Source: JAHIKV01 sp963733145 (GTDB taxonomy: Bacteria; Planctomycetota; Planctomycetia; Pirellulales; Thermoguttaceae). Taken from it: a stretch of 64,000 nt of DNA. Positions 1 to 8,615 of this stretch are shown in pieces. Under the pieces are notes generated by a model. The model did not search any database, had not been told where the DNA came from, and worked only from the letters and a program-made list of their open reading frames with translations. The DNA lies in contig CAVTCJ010000001.1 of the NCBI GenBank assembly GCA_963733145.1, positions 124,001 through 188,000 on the forward strand, written 5' to 3'. Position 1 is the first letter of the stretch. Every line of letters begins with the position of its first letter. The translations under genes and the position numbers were made by a program.

Positions 1-323
1 GCGGCGACCGAAAGCATGAGCAGCACGACCGCGGCGGCGGCGAAGGCCACGGTAAATTTCATCCGCCAGACGACGGCCGTGGCGGCGAAGAGTATCGTAC
101 CGTGCAGAAACAGTCCGTAGGTCCAGAGCCGCACGATGCCGAAAGGGTCCTCGAACATCAGCCCCATGACGCCGCCGAGCGTCACGGCGGCGAATCCCGC
201 GAGCGACATCGCCCCCCACCACGAGAAGAAACCCCGCCGCCGGTTCATCGACCGGACGGCAAAGGCCACGACGACCAGCATAGCGAAGTTGAACAGCAAC
301 GTGGCGGGATAAATCTGGGGCAT
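1..323 (-). CDS. Integral membrane protein, N-terminal part (runs off the window)
   Basis: On the minus strand an open frame starts at ATG 323 (protein begins MPQIYPATLLFNFAML) and stays open to base 1, giving about 107 residues. It is strongly hydrophobic, with at least three predicted membrane helices: residues about 8-24, 38-55 and 72-108, with short basic loops such as RSMNRRR between them. The rest of the gene lies outside the window, so no family can be named; a multi-pass inner-membrane protein is all that can be said. The ORFs on the opposite strand here have the composition of antisense shadows. Confidence 0.6.
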   Translation of the reverse strand, partial: MPQIYPATLLFNFAMLVVVAFAVRSMNRRRGFFSWWGAMSLAGFAAVTLGGVMGLMFEDPFGIVRLWTYGLFLHGTILFAATAVVWRMKFTVAFAAAAVVLLMLSVA

Positions 324-365
324 TTGTCTATTATACTCGACGGGGCTCGTCCGGCCAGCGACGTT

Positions 366-415
366 TAGCCGCCGCGTCCACGCGGTGACCGACCCGGCTT
401 GAACGCCGGGGCTAA
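366..415. repeat. Small palindromic repeat with CGTTTAGCC/GGCTAAACG ends
   Basis: The segment begins CGTTTAGCCG just upstream and ends GGGGCTAAACGG, so its ends are inverted. The same end motif flanks a separate element at 34561-34637 and resembles the ends of the palindrome at 43522-43607. It lies between the divergent membrane gene and the thymidylate-synthase-like gene. Confidence 0.5.
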
Positions 416-510
416 ACGGCGACATTATGTAGCGCCCCCTTGCGAAAAACTTTCCGGCAGCCGAAAATGACCCCCTGCCCTCCCCTGCCCTTGCTGGAAA
501 GGAGTATTGC

Positions 511-1354
511 ATGGCTGGAATACCCGTACTGACGGCCGACGGCGATTGCATCGCCCGGGCGTGGGAGAACGCCCTGGTGCTGCTGCATAAGTCCGGCTGC
601 GACATCAAGACCCAATACGACAAGCCGGACGATCCGCCGAGCAAGGACGCCACGATGATCGTCACGGTCCACGACCCGGCGGCCGAGCCGCTGATCCACC
701 GCGACTTCCCCGGCGGCTTCGAGGAGCTGCAGGAATACGTGATGGAGGTCTGCGAGGGGATCAAGGACCACTGCGTCCGCGACGCCGACGATCCGAGCGA
801 CACCCGCTGGGAATACACGTATCATCAGCGGCTGTTCGGCTACGACGCGCCCACGCTGGGGCCGACCGATCAGATCGAGCACGTCTGCCGGAAGCTGGCC
901 GAGACGCCGCACACCCGCCGGGCGCAGGCGATCACCTGGAAGGTCTGGGAGGACAACGCCTGTTACGACCCGGCCTGCCTGCAAAGCGTCTGGTGCCGGA
1001 TCATCGAGGCGGACGGGCGGCGGCTGCTGAACATGAACGTCCGCTTCCGCTCGAACGACGCCTACAAGGCGGCCTTCATGAACATCTTCGCCCTGACGCG
1101 GCTGCAAGCGCAAATGGCCGCCCGGATCGGCGAGCTGTCGGGCGAGCCGGTCGAGCTGGGCCGCTATTGCCACGTGGCCGACAGCTTCCACATCTACGGG
1201 TCGAATCTGCGCGAGTTCGAGGCCCGGTTCCTCGGCGGCGCTCGAGAAGCGGACCTTCGAGGGGCGGACGATGCGCTACGAAGACGTCCGCGAGATCATG
1301 GAATCGGCCCGGCCGGCGATCCTGGAAAAGGCCCGGCGGATGGGACGGGCATAA
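511..1354 (+). CDS. Thymidylate synthase-like protein (one frameshift)
   Basis: Start ATG 511 is preceded by AAGGAG seven bases upstream. The protein (about 280 aa) resembles the ThyA/dCMP-hydroxymethylase fold. Residues about 155-165 carry a Pro-Ala-Cys motif in the position of the nucleophilic cysteine, followed by the Arg-Ser-Asn-Asp phosphate/nucleotide-binding segment (RFRSNDAYKAAFMN) and a late DSFHIYG motif equivalent to DAHIY. Near base 1240 the frame changes by one base: the conserved end (LEKRTFEGRTMRYEDV onward) continues in the next frame and stops at 1354. The expected role is methylation or hydroxymethylation of a pyrimidine deoxynucleotide. The divergence in the nucleotide-binding loop means substrate dUMP is not certain; an archaeal-type or phage-type relative is possible. 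Confidence 0.7.
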
Positions 1355-1455
1355 GTCTGAAAAGGTGCGCCGCTGCCGGCTTGTCCGGCAATGGCGCCCA
1401 TTTTCGAGAGGCGTTCTTAGTCGACTTTGAGGCTTCCTATGGCTATGGGTTCGGC

Positions 1456-2731
1456 ATGCGGTTTCGCAACTTCCGCTTGTTCTTCTTCGGGCAGGGTGTT
1501 TCCTTGATCGGCACCTGGATGCAGCAGATCGCCATGATCTGGCTGGTCTACAGGTTGAGCGGCTCGGCTTTTATGTTGGGGCTGGTCGGTTTTTGCAGCC
1601 AGGCGCCTATCCTCCTATTTGCATCCTTGGCCGGCGTCTACACCGACCGCTGGAACCTCCACCGGACGATCATCATCACGCAGGCCCTGGCGATGTTGCA
1701 GGCCGTGATCCTGGTGGTGATCACGCTGACCGGCGCGGTCACGGTTTGGCAGGTGATCGTGTTGAGCATTTTCCTGGGCATGGTCAACGCCTTCGACATG
1801 CCCGCCCGGCAGGCGTTCCTCGTGCAGATGATCGAAGGCCGCGAGCATTTGACCAACGCCATCGGCTTGAACTCGTCGATGTTCAACGTGGCCCGGCTGG
1901 TGGGGCCGGCGATTGCCGGTTTCCTGATAGCGGCGGCGGGTGAATGGCTCTGTTTTCTGGTCAACGCGATCAGCTACGCGGGAGTCTTGGTCGCTTTGCT
2001 GGCGATGCGGTTGACGCCTCGCGGCCCTACCGGCCCGCCGAAGCACGTCTTCCTCGAACTGAAGGACGGTTTCCGCTACGCCTTCGGATTCCATCCGATC
2101 CGGTCGCTTCTGCTGCTGCTGGCCGTGGTGAGCCTCGCGGCGATGCCGCTGATGGTGCTCATGCCGATCTTCGCCTCCCAAGTGCTCCACGGCGGACCGG
2201 AAACCTTGGGCCTGTTGACCGCCGCCACCGGCGTGGGCGCCCTGACCGGCGCACTGCTCCTGGCTTCCCGCAAGACCGTCCTCGGCCTGGGCCGTCAGAT
2301 TGCCGGCGCCGGGATCGCCTTCGGCGCAGTGCGTGATCGCCTTCGCGTCATCCCAGATATTGTGGATTTCGCTCGTGTTGCTGACCGCGGTCGGTTTCTT
2401 CATGATGATCGAAGTCGCCGCCACAAACACCATCCTGCAAACCATCGTGGACGAGGACAAACGCGGGCGGGTGATGAGTTTCTACGCCACGGCCTTCGTG
2501 GGCATGGCCCCGGTGGGAAGCCTGTTGGGCGGGGGCCTGGCCAGCCGCATCGGCGCCGTGCATACGGTGCAAATTGCCGGGTCACTCTGCGTCGTCGGCG
2601 GGCTGCTCTTCGCCCGGCAGTTGCCCGCCCTGCGAAAGCTCATCCGGCCGATCTATCAACGCGTGGGAATCCTCCCCGGCGACGTGGTCGAAAGCTCGCA
2701 AGCCGCCGCAATTGAACAGGCCGTTCCTTGA
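1456..2731 (+). CDS. MFS transporter, EntS/DUF894-type exporter (one frameshift)
   Basis: The protein begins MRFRNFRLFFFGQGVSLIGT, typical of the EntS-like MFS_3 family of inner-membrane exporters. About ten to twelve hydrophobic helices follow, with the family loop VYTDRWNLHRT (motif A, residues about 60-70) and FDMPARQAF (residues about 115-123). Near base 2320 the frame shifts by one; the last 135 residues (ending with helices and IYQRVGILPGD) are read in another frame and end at 2731. Length after repair is about 424 aa, normal for the family. The substrate cannot be inferred; no siderophore genes are nearby. The start lacks a clear ribosome-binding site, and the gene follows the thymidylate-synthase-like gene by about 100 bases. 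Confidence 0.75.
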
Positions 2732-2732
2732 C

Positions 2733-2824
2733 GTATGTCCAAGAGCATGTGGGACAGCCGCCCTGTGCTGTCTTGGGCGATTCCGCACAGCCGAGGGCGG
2801 CTGTGCCACAAGTTATTTTTGGAC
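2733..2824. repeat. Degenerate copy of the 104-bp MITE-A
   Basis: The sequence runs GTATGTCC ... GGGACAGCCGCC ... GCACAGCCGAGGGCGGCTGTGCC ... TTTTTGGAC and aligns along its length with the two intact 104-bp elements at 16995-17098 and 63062-63165, but with many substitutions. It fills the gap between the two convergent genes (MFS and S41 protease) and could form a hairpin there. Confidence 0.7.
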
Positions 2825-2830
2825 ACCGGG

Positions 2831-4489
2831 TTAGTGCGTATTGCGGGCCTGGAGGGCCTGGCTGAGATTACGGGCGGTTTGGGCGGCCGTGTTCAGCATC
2901 GCGTCCCCGTCGGTCGGCAGCTTGCCGTTGATCGGCCGGGCGACCATGCGGACGGTGATGTCCGGGGCGACGCCCACGTTGCTGAAGGGATGGCCGGCGG
3001 GCGAGTAGAACTTCGCCGTAGTCAGCCGCACGCCGCAGTTGGATTCCTCCAAGGGGAAGATGCCCTGGACCGAGCCTTTGCCGAAACTCCGCACGCCGAC
3101 GATGGTTCCCCGGTGGTGGTCGCGGATGGCCCCCGCGAAGATCTCCGCCGCGCTGGCGCTGTCCTGGTCGATAATCACCACCAGCGGCATCCGCCACTTG
3201 CCGATGTCGTGGGCCGAGTAGGTGAAGTCCTCCGCCGCGCTGCGGCCGCGGGTGGAGACGATGATCCCGCTGTCGACGAAGCGGTCAACCACTTCGACGG
3301 CGGACATCAGCAGCCCGCCCGGATTGCCGCGGACGTCGACCACCAGGCTCTTCATCCCGTCGCGGTGCAGTTTCCAGAGGGCGGTGTCGAGGTCTCGGGC
3401 AGTGGTCTTCTGGAAGCAGGTCAGTTTGAGGTATCCGATGCCGAATTGCCGGTCGATGATTCCGACCTGATCGATGCTCGGCACCTCGACCACGCGGCGC
3501 TCGACGCGGACCTCTCTGGCGGGCTGTCCGGGGGCGGCCAACGAGAGCGTCGCCACGGTCCCGCTGGGGCCTTGCAGCATGTTGGCCGCCTGATCGGTCG
3601 ATAGAGTTTCGGTCGAGCGGCCGTCGACGGCGAGGATGCGATCGTTGGGGCGGACTCCGGCCTGCTCGGCGGGGCTGCCGGGGATCACGCCGACGATCAC
3701 CAGTCCGCCGTCGCGGGCCTTCAACTCGACGCCCAGGCCGACGAAGTTCCCTTCGATTTGCGCATAGACTTCGTTGAGTTGGTTGGGAGTCAGGTATGCG
3801 GAGTAGGGGTCCAAGGCGTTGGTGGCCCCGCAGAGATACTCCAGGATCACGACCGTGGGATTGATTTCCAGCCGATCCTGGGCCAGACGCGCGACGGTGG
3901 ACGCTGCCTGGCGGGCCTCGGCGCGGCTGGCGACCGTCCACGAATTGACGGTGTTCTGCAACTCGTTCAGGAAGCGGTCGATCGACAACCGGTCGCGCTG
4001 GGGGACGTTCCGGTCGAGAAACTCCGGCTCGGTCAGCGCAACCCGCAGGTTTCCGGTCCCCCGGTCCAGCAACTCTTTCCAACGCGGCGTCTCGACGTAG
4101 TGCGATTCGATCTTCAGCAGGACTTGACCGTAGAGGTTCAACGCCCGTTCGGTCGAGAGCCGCAGGATCGACTCTTGGAAGCTCCGGTCGGCATAGCGGC
4201 GCTCGATGTCATAGTGCAGCCGCGCGGAGTCGAAGCGGCTCTGCAACGCGCTCTCTTTGGGGTGCTGCCGCACGGCGTCTTCGTAATGGGCCAGGGCTTC
4301 GCCCCAGCGGCGCTCGATTTCCAATTGATGTCCGCGGCGGAGTAGTTCTTCTATTTCGCCGCGCGGATCGGAGATGGTGACGGTGGTGGGAAGCTGAGCG
4401 TAGGCAGCGGCGGTCAACAGCAACGCCAAGGAGGCGGCAAACGCGCGAAGACCGACTGCAGAGGACCGTTGTCGCATGATGTCGTCCAT
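2831..4489 (-). CDS. ctpA: S41-family carboxyl-terminal processing protease (CtpA-like)
   Basis: This 552-aa protein has an N-terminal signal peptide (about residues 5-31, ending AAAYAQ). A TPR-like helical stretch follows (about 45-110), then the CtpA core, a PDZ domain (about 240-320, GVELKARDGGLVIVGVIPGS) and the S41 catalytic domain. The serine nucleophile is in QDSASAAE and the lysine base in SFGKGSVQG. It should act in the periplasm, trimming the C-termini of exported proteins. The extended N-terminal TPR segment is longer than in E. coli-type Ctp enzymes but known from planctomycete homologues. The frame is intact. The start could also be the internal ATG four codons later (MRQRSS). 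Confidence 0.9.
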   Translation of the reverse strand: MDDIMRQRSSAVGLRAFAASLALLLTAAAYAQLPTTVTISDPRGEIEELLRRGHQLEIERRWGEALAHYEDAVRQHPKESALQSRFDSARLHYDIERRYADRSFQESILRLSTERALNLYGQVLLKIESHYVETPRWKELLDRGTGNLRVALTEPEFLDRNVPQRDRLSIDRFLNELQNTVNSWTVASRAEARQAASTVARLAQDRLEINPTVVILEYLCGATNALDPYSAYLTPNQLNEVYAQIEGNFVGLGVELKARDGGLVIVGVIPGSPAEQAGVRPNDRILAVDGRSTETLSTDQAANMLQGPSGTVATLSLAAPGQPAREVRVERRVVEVPSIDQVGIIDRQFGIGYLKLTCFQKTTARDLDTALWKLHRDGMKSLVVDVRGNPGGLLMSAVEVVDRFVDSGIIVSTRGRSAAEDFTYSAHDIGKWRMPLVVIIDQDSASAAEIFAGAIRDHHRGTIVGVRSFGKGSVQGIFPLEESNCGVRLTTAKFYSPAGHPFSNVGVAPDITVRMVARPINGKLPTDGDAMLNTAAQTARNLSQALQARNTH

Positions 4490-4930
4490 AGTTGGTGGGT
4501 GGGTCGCCGACTCCCGAGAAGGGGCCTCGAACGACGGCTTTTGGGGTTGGCGGCGAGCAGGCCGGGAAACGGGTCCGATTTCCCGGCCTATTGCTAGGGT
4601 ACTTCACTATTGACAGCGTGTCAAAATTTCAGTCGCAAAAAATCCCGCGGCCAGCCGCTACAACCCGCACGACCAAACCCGCGAAGTCGCTTGGCATCGA
4701 ATAGCCGTTACCCTGCCGTGGAAACGCGACGTGCCGATTATGACGGATGAGGCCGCACGTGCCGGTCAATCCGCCGAGAAGGGCGGAAGTGACCGCTCAC
4801 GAGGCGGCAGGGGACTGGTCAAATTTTCGGCGGGAAGACGTGATTCCACCGATAAGCCTTGCGCCGACAAATGGACCAGTCCCCTGCCGCCCCGTGAACG
4901 GTTGCCGCGGAACAAACAACTATCGGCAGC
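4490..4930. other. Gene-free stretch between ctpA and the desulfidase gene
   Basis: No convincing gene is present. It contains a hairpin with arms GCCGGGAAA/TTTCCCGGC near 4561-4588, a short dyad TTGACA-GCG-TGTCAA at 4610-4624, and the palindromic element at 4791-4905. Plus-strand ORFs starting at 4731 and 4747 run into the antisense of the next gene and look spurious. Confidence 0.6.
4791..4905. repeat. Palindromic repeat with GGGGACTGGTC / GACCAGTCCCC arms
   Basis: Imperfect inverted arms of about 40 bases (left about 4791-4832, right about 4862-4905) contain GGCGGCAGGGGACTGGTC and its complement. Together with elements at 30672, 33694, 40361 and about 53145 that also carry GGGGACAG-, GGGGTCAG- or GGGACTGTCCC-type arms, it forms a loose family resembling the repeats mobilised by REP-associated tyrosine transposases; that link is an inference. 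Confidence 0.7.
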
Positions 4931-6292
4931 CTATGCCTTTCCGCTGGCGGCGGTTTTCTCGCGGATGATCCGCAACAGCGTGGGATCGACCTGCAACATC
5001 CCTTCCAACGTGATCCGGCCGAGGTTCCGCAAGGAGTCCTCCACGGTTTGGCCGACCAGGCCGTCGTCGGACGACAGCCCGAAACCTTTCAGGGCCATCA
5101 GGGCCGAGCGGATGGCGGAATCCACGGCGGTGACGGCTTTCATGGCGCAGCCGGGCTTGGCGCCGTCGCAGATCAAGCCACCTAAGTCGCCGATGACGTT
5201 GCCGGCGGCCAGCGCGATCCGCCGGACGTCGCTGCCCCGCTGCTGATAGACGATGGCCGTGGCCGCGGCGATGCCGGCCGCCATCGCGCAGCCACAGATC
5301 ACCGACAGCTCGCCGACGAAGCATTTCACGTAGGCGTTCACCAGATGGGCGGCGGCGACGCTCTCGATGATCCGCTCGGGATCGACGCCCATGTCCCGGC
5401 CGACGAGCGAAGGGGTCAAGGTGGCGACGATGCCCTGGTTGCCCGAACCGCCGGAGGTCATGGCCGCCCGGTCCGCGCCGGCCATGCGGGCGTCGACGGC
5501 CGAGGCCGCGGCGAGTTTCGCGCGGTAGAACACGTCCTCGGCCAGGAATCCGTCGTGGTGCATCTGGCGAAGCTGGGCGGCTGTGCCCCCGACCTCGAAT
5601 CCCAATTCGGCCAGCGCCAGGTTCATCTCCACGCCGCGGCGGATGAAAGCCCGGTCTTCCGCGTCGAGTTGCGCGGCCAGAGCGAGCACTTCTTCCATGT
5701 CCATCTTTTTCAATGCCGCACGGTAGGCCAGCGGCGGGGAAACGGGGACTGGCTCCGAGCCGTCGACGGGAAACCCTGCCGATGACGTATCAGGCGAGGC
5801 GCCTGCCCCCGTTTCCAGGACGTGGTCCCCGGCGACCGGATGGCCGTCCTTCTCGACCAGCGCGACGTGGGTATGCCCGCCCGAGAGGACGCAGCGCGCC
5901 TCGTGTCCGCCTCCGGTGACTAGGGCCTCGACGTGGAAATCGTTATGGCCGGCGAGACATTCGATTTCGCAGCGGCCTGCGCGGCGGAGCTCGGTTGCCC
6001 GGTGGAGCACTTCGTCGGTGGTTTCGGCGAGCAGTTCGAGCTTGAGGTCGGGCCGGGCCAGCATGGCCCCGAGCGCGGCGGCGACGAGATTTCCCTTGGC
6101 CCCGCCGCTCCGGGGCACGACGACCGCCGCCCCGTTCTTGTACGTGCCGGGATCAACCAGCAGCCGCAGCGATTCGACCGGCTCGGCCAATTCCGCCGCC
6201 GCCACGGCCGCCGCGTAGGCACAGGAAATCGGTTCGGTGCAGCCGAAGGCCGGATATACTTCGTGGGCAAAGACTTCTTTCAGCAGGTTCAT
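4931..6292 (-). CDS. cyuA: CyuA/YhaM-type L-cysteine desulfidase (UPF0597, serine dehydratase alpha fold)
   Basis: The 453-aa protein matches the UPF0597/CyuA family along its length: an N-terminal EVYPAFGCTEPISCAYAAA motif (residues about 10-28), SGGAKGNLVAAALGAM, then SGGSGNQGIVATLTP (about 300-315) and a cysteine-rich C-terminal part (KCFVGELSVICGCAMAAG, LICDGAKPGCAMK) that would bind the catalytic iron-sulfur cluster. It probably breaks L-cysteine into pyruvate, ammonia and sulfide in the cytoplasm. I chose ATG 6292 (MNLLKEVF) over the upstream ATG 6379, because family members start there and the extra 29 residues are low quality. The frame is intact. The gene stands alone, away from the sulfur operon at 20-25 kb. 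Confidence 0.8.
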   Translation of the reverse strand: MNLLKEVFAHEVYPAFGCTEPISCAYAAAVAAAELAEPVESLRLLVDPGTYKNGAAVVVPRSGGAKGNLVAAALGAMLARPDLKLELLAETTDEVLHRATELRRAGRCEIECLAGHNDFHVEALVTGGGHEARCVLSGGHTHVALVEKDGHPVAGDHVLETGAGASPDTSSAGFPVDGSEPVPVSPPLAYRAALKKMDMEEVLALAAQLDAEDRAFIRRGVEMNLALAELGFEVGGTAAQLRQMHHDGFLAEDVFYRAKLAAASAVDARMAGADRAAMTSGGSGNQGIVATLTPSLVGRDMGVDPERIIESVAAAHLVNAYVKCFVGELSVICGCAMAAGIAAATAIVYQQRGSDVRRIALAAGNVIGDLGGLICDGAKPGCAMKAVTAVDSAIRSALMALKGFGLSSDDGLVGQTVEDSLRNLGRITLEGMLQVDPTLLRIIREKTAASGKA

Positions 6293-6502
6293 GGAATGTA
6301 TTCCGGGCCAGGCATACGGCATTCTTTTTGCCGCGTTCGCATTCCATCTTAGCGGAGCCGACGGGGCATTGGCAAGCATCCCGCCGCCACCGCATGGGTT
6401 GATGGTTCGGCAATGGTCGAGTAGACTTTGGGCAATGTGTATGATTCACGGAAATATCGTTGCCACCCGGCAATTTTCCACGTCATCATGCGGGAGCCAA
6501 AG

Positions 6503-6997
6503 ATGTCACCAGATGAAATCAACGTTTATTCGGACGGTTCGATTGCAGGCGTGACGCTGAGACCGCTCGCTCCGCATGGGGATAGCCGGGGATGGCTGGT
6601 GGAACTCTTCCGCGAAGACGGACTGCCCGAAGACTGCCGCCCGACAATGGCCTACGTGAGCGAGACGTTGCCGGGCGTGGCCCGCGGTCCGCACGAACAC
6701 GTCGAGCAGACCGACTATTTCGCCTTCGTCGGGCCGGGCGAGTTCATGCTGTATCTCTGGGACGCGCGGCCCGATTCGCCCACCCGCGGCCGGCGAATGA
6801 AAGTGGCCGTGGGCGAGTCGAACAAGCAGGTCGCAATCGTCCCGCCGGGCGTGGTGCATGCCTACAAGAATATCGGCGCCGTCCCCGGCTGGGTGTTCAA
6901 CGCGCCGAACCGACTCTACGCCGGCGCCGGCCGCCGCGAGCCGGTCGATGAAATCCGCCACGAAGAGCGGCCCGACAGCCCGTTTCTGTTCGATTGA
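6503..6997 (+). CDS. dTDP-4-dehydrorhamnose 3,5-epimerase-like cupin (RmlC family)
   Basis: The protein (about 164 aa) starts MSPDEINVYSDG at ATG 6503, with GGGAG seven bases upstream; ATG 6488 is an alternative. It has the RmlC cupin layout: HGDSRGWLVELFRED near residue 25, PGVARGPHEHVEQTDYF near 60 (the histidine-containing sugar-binding strand), and PPGVVHAYKN near 115. The family epimerises or isomerises nucleotide-activated keto sugars for cell-surface polysaccharide. No other dTDP-rhamnose genes lie nearby, so the exact substrate is open. The frame is intact. Confidence 0.8.
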   Translation: MSPDEINVYSDGSIAGVTLRPLAPHGDSRGWLVELFREDGLPEDCRPTMAYVSETLPGVARGPHEHVEQTDYFAFVGPGEFMLYLWDARPDSPTRGRRMKVAVGESNKQVAIVPPGVVHAYKNIGAVPGWVFNAPNRLYAGAGRREPVDEIRHEERPDSPFLFD

Positions 6998-7122
6998 CCG
7001 CGGGCAAGAAAAGAGGGTGGGCCGCCTCGTTCGAGATGACCCGTCGAAGCTACAGATTCAGTTAGAGCCAAGTTGGGGCGCCAGTTCAACTGCCACCCCG
7101 ACGAGCGGAGAAAAACCTTTCT

Positions 7123-8535
7123 CTAACGCCGCTTGTGCCAGGCGTAGGCCAGTAGGCCGGTCAGGCCGCAGACCAGCAGCACCAGCGAGGACGGCTCGGG
7201 CACGATGAAGTTGACCATCGACAGGGCTTGGCTGAAGGACATGCCCGTCGTGGTGGCGTGCCAATTTTCTCCCAGCATGGCCAGATCCAGGAGGTTCACG
7301 ACGCCGTCATCGTTGAAGTCGCCTTGGAACCAATTCCTATTGGTGCCGTGCCAATTGGCCCCCAACTCGGCCAGATCGAGGAGGTTGACCGTTTTATCCA
7401 GGTTGGCGTCGCCGGGTAGGGCAGGGTCCAGCAGAAAACTCTGGTTGGTGGATGAGTTATAGCCGCAGATTTGACCGTTGTCGTTGATGCTGGTGGCATT
7501 GGTAAGCGTCCACCCCAGCGATGGATTGATCCGATCGTTGAGGTTGTACATTTTTCCGTCGGAGTAGAGGAACGCACGAGTGGTTCCGGAGGTGCCGGCG
7601 ATATAAGAGTAACCGACCACGTTGCCATCGTTATTAATGCCCAATGCGTCGTTAATCAGTCCCGATCCGAGAGGGGCAATCTCGACCATTCCTTCTTCGG
7701 CGTTGTTGTAGAGGAAAGCACGCTGATAGCCGCCGTCCTCGGTGGATAGGTAGGATCTTCCGACAACTTGGCCGTTGTCGTTAATGGCGTTGCCTTGTTG
7801 CGTGCCGCTGTCGCCGCCGAGCGTGCCCAGGTCCACCGGATCCTCGCCGGGATTCTTGATGAAGGCCCGGAAATAGTCACTGCTGCCGATGTGAGCATAG
7901 GACCAGCCGGTGATCTGCCCGTTATTGTTGATGGCGGTGGCATTTGATCCCCTCTTGCCATCGTAAAGGTAACCTACTTCAACCATAGGATCGTCGGGGC
8001 TGGGGGAAAGAAATCCGCGGCTGTAGCCTACCGTCGAGTAACCGACGACCTGGCCGGCTTCGTTGATGCCTTGACCGCGACTCGAAGTGCCGACTTTCGT
8101 CTGGTCGTCTTCAAAAATCGTAAGCACTCCCAGGTCATTCATTGTTCCGTTGACAAGGTTGCCACCCACTACTTCCCAACCTTCGTAGCGGAAAGCGTGA
8201 GTATTGGCGGAGGCGGCGATTTTAGAATATCCGGCGATCTGCCCGCTGTCGTTGATGGAGTACGCGTAGCTGACGGTGCTGGACGCTGGGGCCCCGGAGT
8301 AGGCACCCAGATCGTATGCGGCGCCGCCGGAGTAGAGGAAAGCATAGTACACATTGGCGGTTAAGGTCCTGGCCACTCCCACAATGTCGCCGTTATTGTT
8401 CAAACCCTGGGCTCGGGTGTAGTTGCCACCGTTGATATCCCCCAGGTCGGTAAGGTAGTAGTACGGCGCCGCCTGTGCCGTGGCTGCGACGCACAGCACG
8501 AATGCCGCGGTCATAATTTTCATTCTTAATCGCAT
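7123..8535 (-). CDS. Secreted HAF-repeat protein with dockerin repeats and PEP-CTERM sorting signal
   Basis: The 470-aa protein starts at ATG 8535 (MRLRMKIMTAAF), with GGGAGA eight bases upstream. A signal peptide ends ATAQA. Residues about 25-350 are repeated units of the type GINNDGNVVGYSY...RAFLYSDG, the HAF extracellular repeat. Two dockerin-like Ca-binding repeats follow (GDANLDKTVNLLDLAELGAN and GDFNDDGVVNLLDLAMLGEN), then a C-terminal VPEPSS motif, a membrane helix and a KRR tail: the PEP-CTERM signal cleaved by an exosortase. It should be exported and surface-anchored or released; the biological role is unknown. The frame is intact. Confidence 0.9.
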   Translation of the reverse strand: MRLRMKIMTAAFVLCVAATAQAAPYYYLTDLGDINGGNYTRAQGLNNNGDIVGVARTLTANVYYAFLYSGGAAYDLGAYSGAPASSTVSYAYSINDSGQIAGYSKIAASANTHAFRYEGWEVVGGNLVNGTMNDLGVLTIFEDDQTKVGTSSRGQGINEAGQVVGYSTVGYSRGFLSPSPDDPMVEVGYLYDGKRGSNATAINNNGQITGWSYAHIGSSDYFRAFIKNPGEDPVDLGTLGGDSGTQQGNAINDNGQVVGRSYLSTEDGGYQRAFLYNNAEEGMVEIAPLGSGLINDALGINNDGNVVGYSYIAGTSGTTRAFLYSDGKMYNLNDRINPSLGWTLTNATSINDNGQICGYNSSTNQSFLLDPALPGDANLDKTVNLLDLAELGANWHGTNRNWFQGDFNDDGVVNLLDLAMLGENWHATTTGMSFSQALSMVNFIVPEPSSLVLLVCGLTGLLAYAWHKRR

Positions 8536-8615
8536 AAACGTGTCTCCCATGAAAAAACTATGCTGCAAGTAAAGCTCTGCCGTAACTTCTCTGGTGATTT
8601 CAGTGATTTAGATTT

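Noticed and set aside
412..1191. Minus-strand ORF of 259 aa opposite the thymidylate-synthase-like gene
   Set aside because: Shadow frame; the plus strand has a ribosome-binding site and conserved family motifs.
4610..4624. TTGACA-GCG-TGTCAA dyad as an operator or -35 box
   Set aside because: It is short, occurs once, and has no matching -10 element or neighbouring start at a sensible distance; not enough to call.
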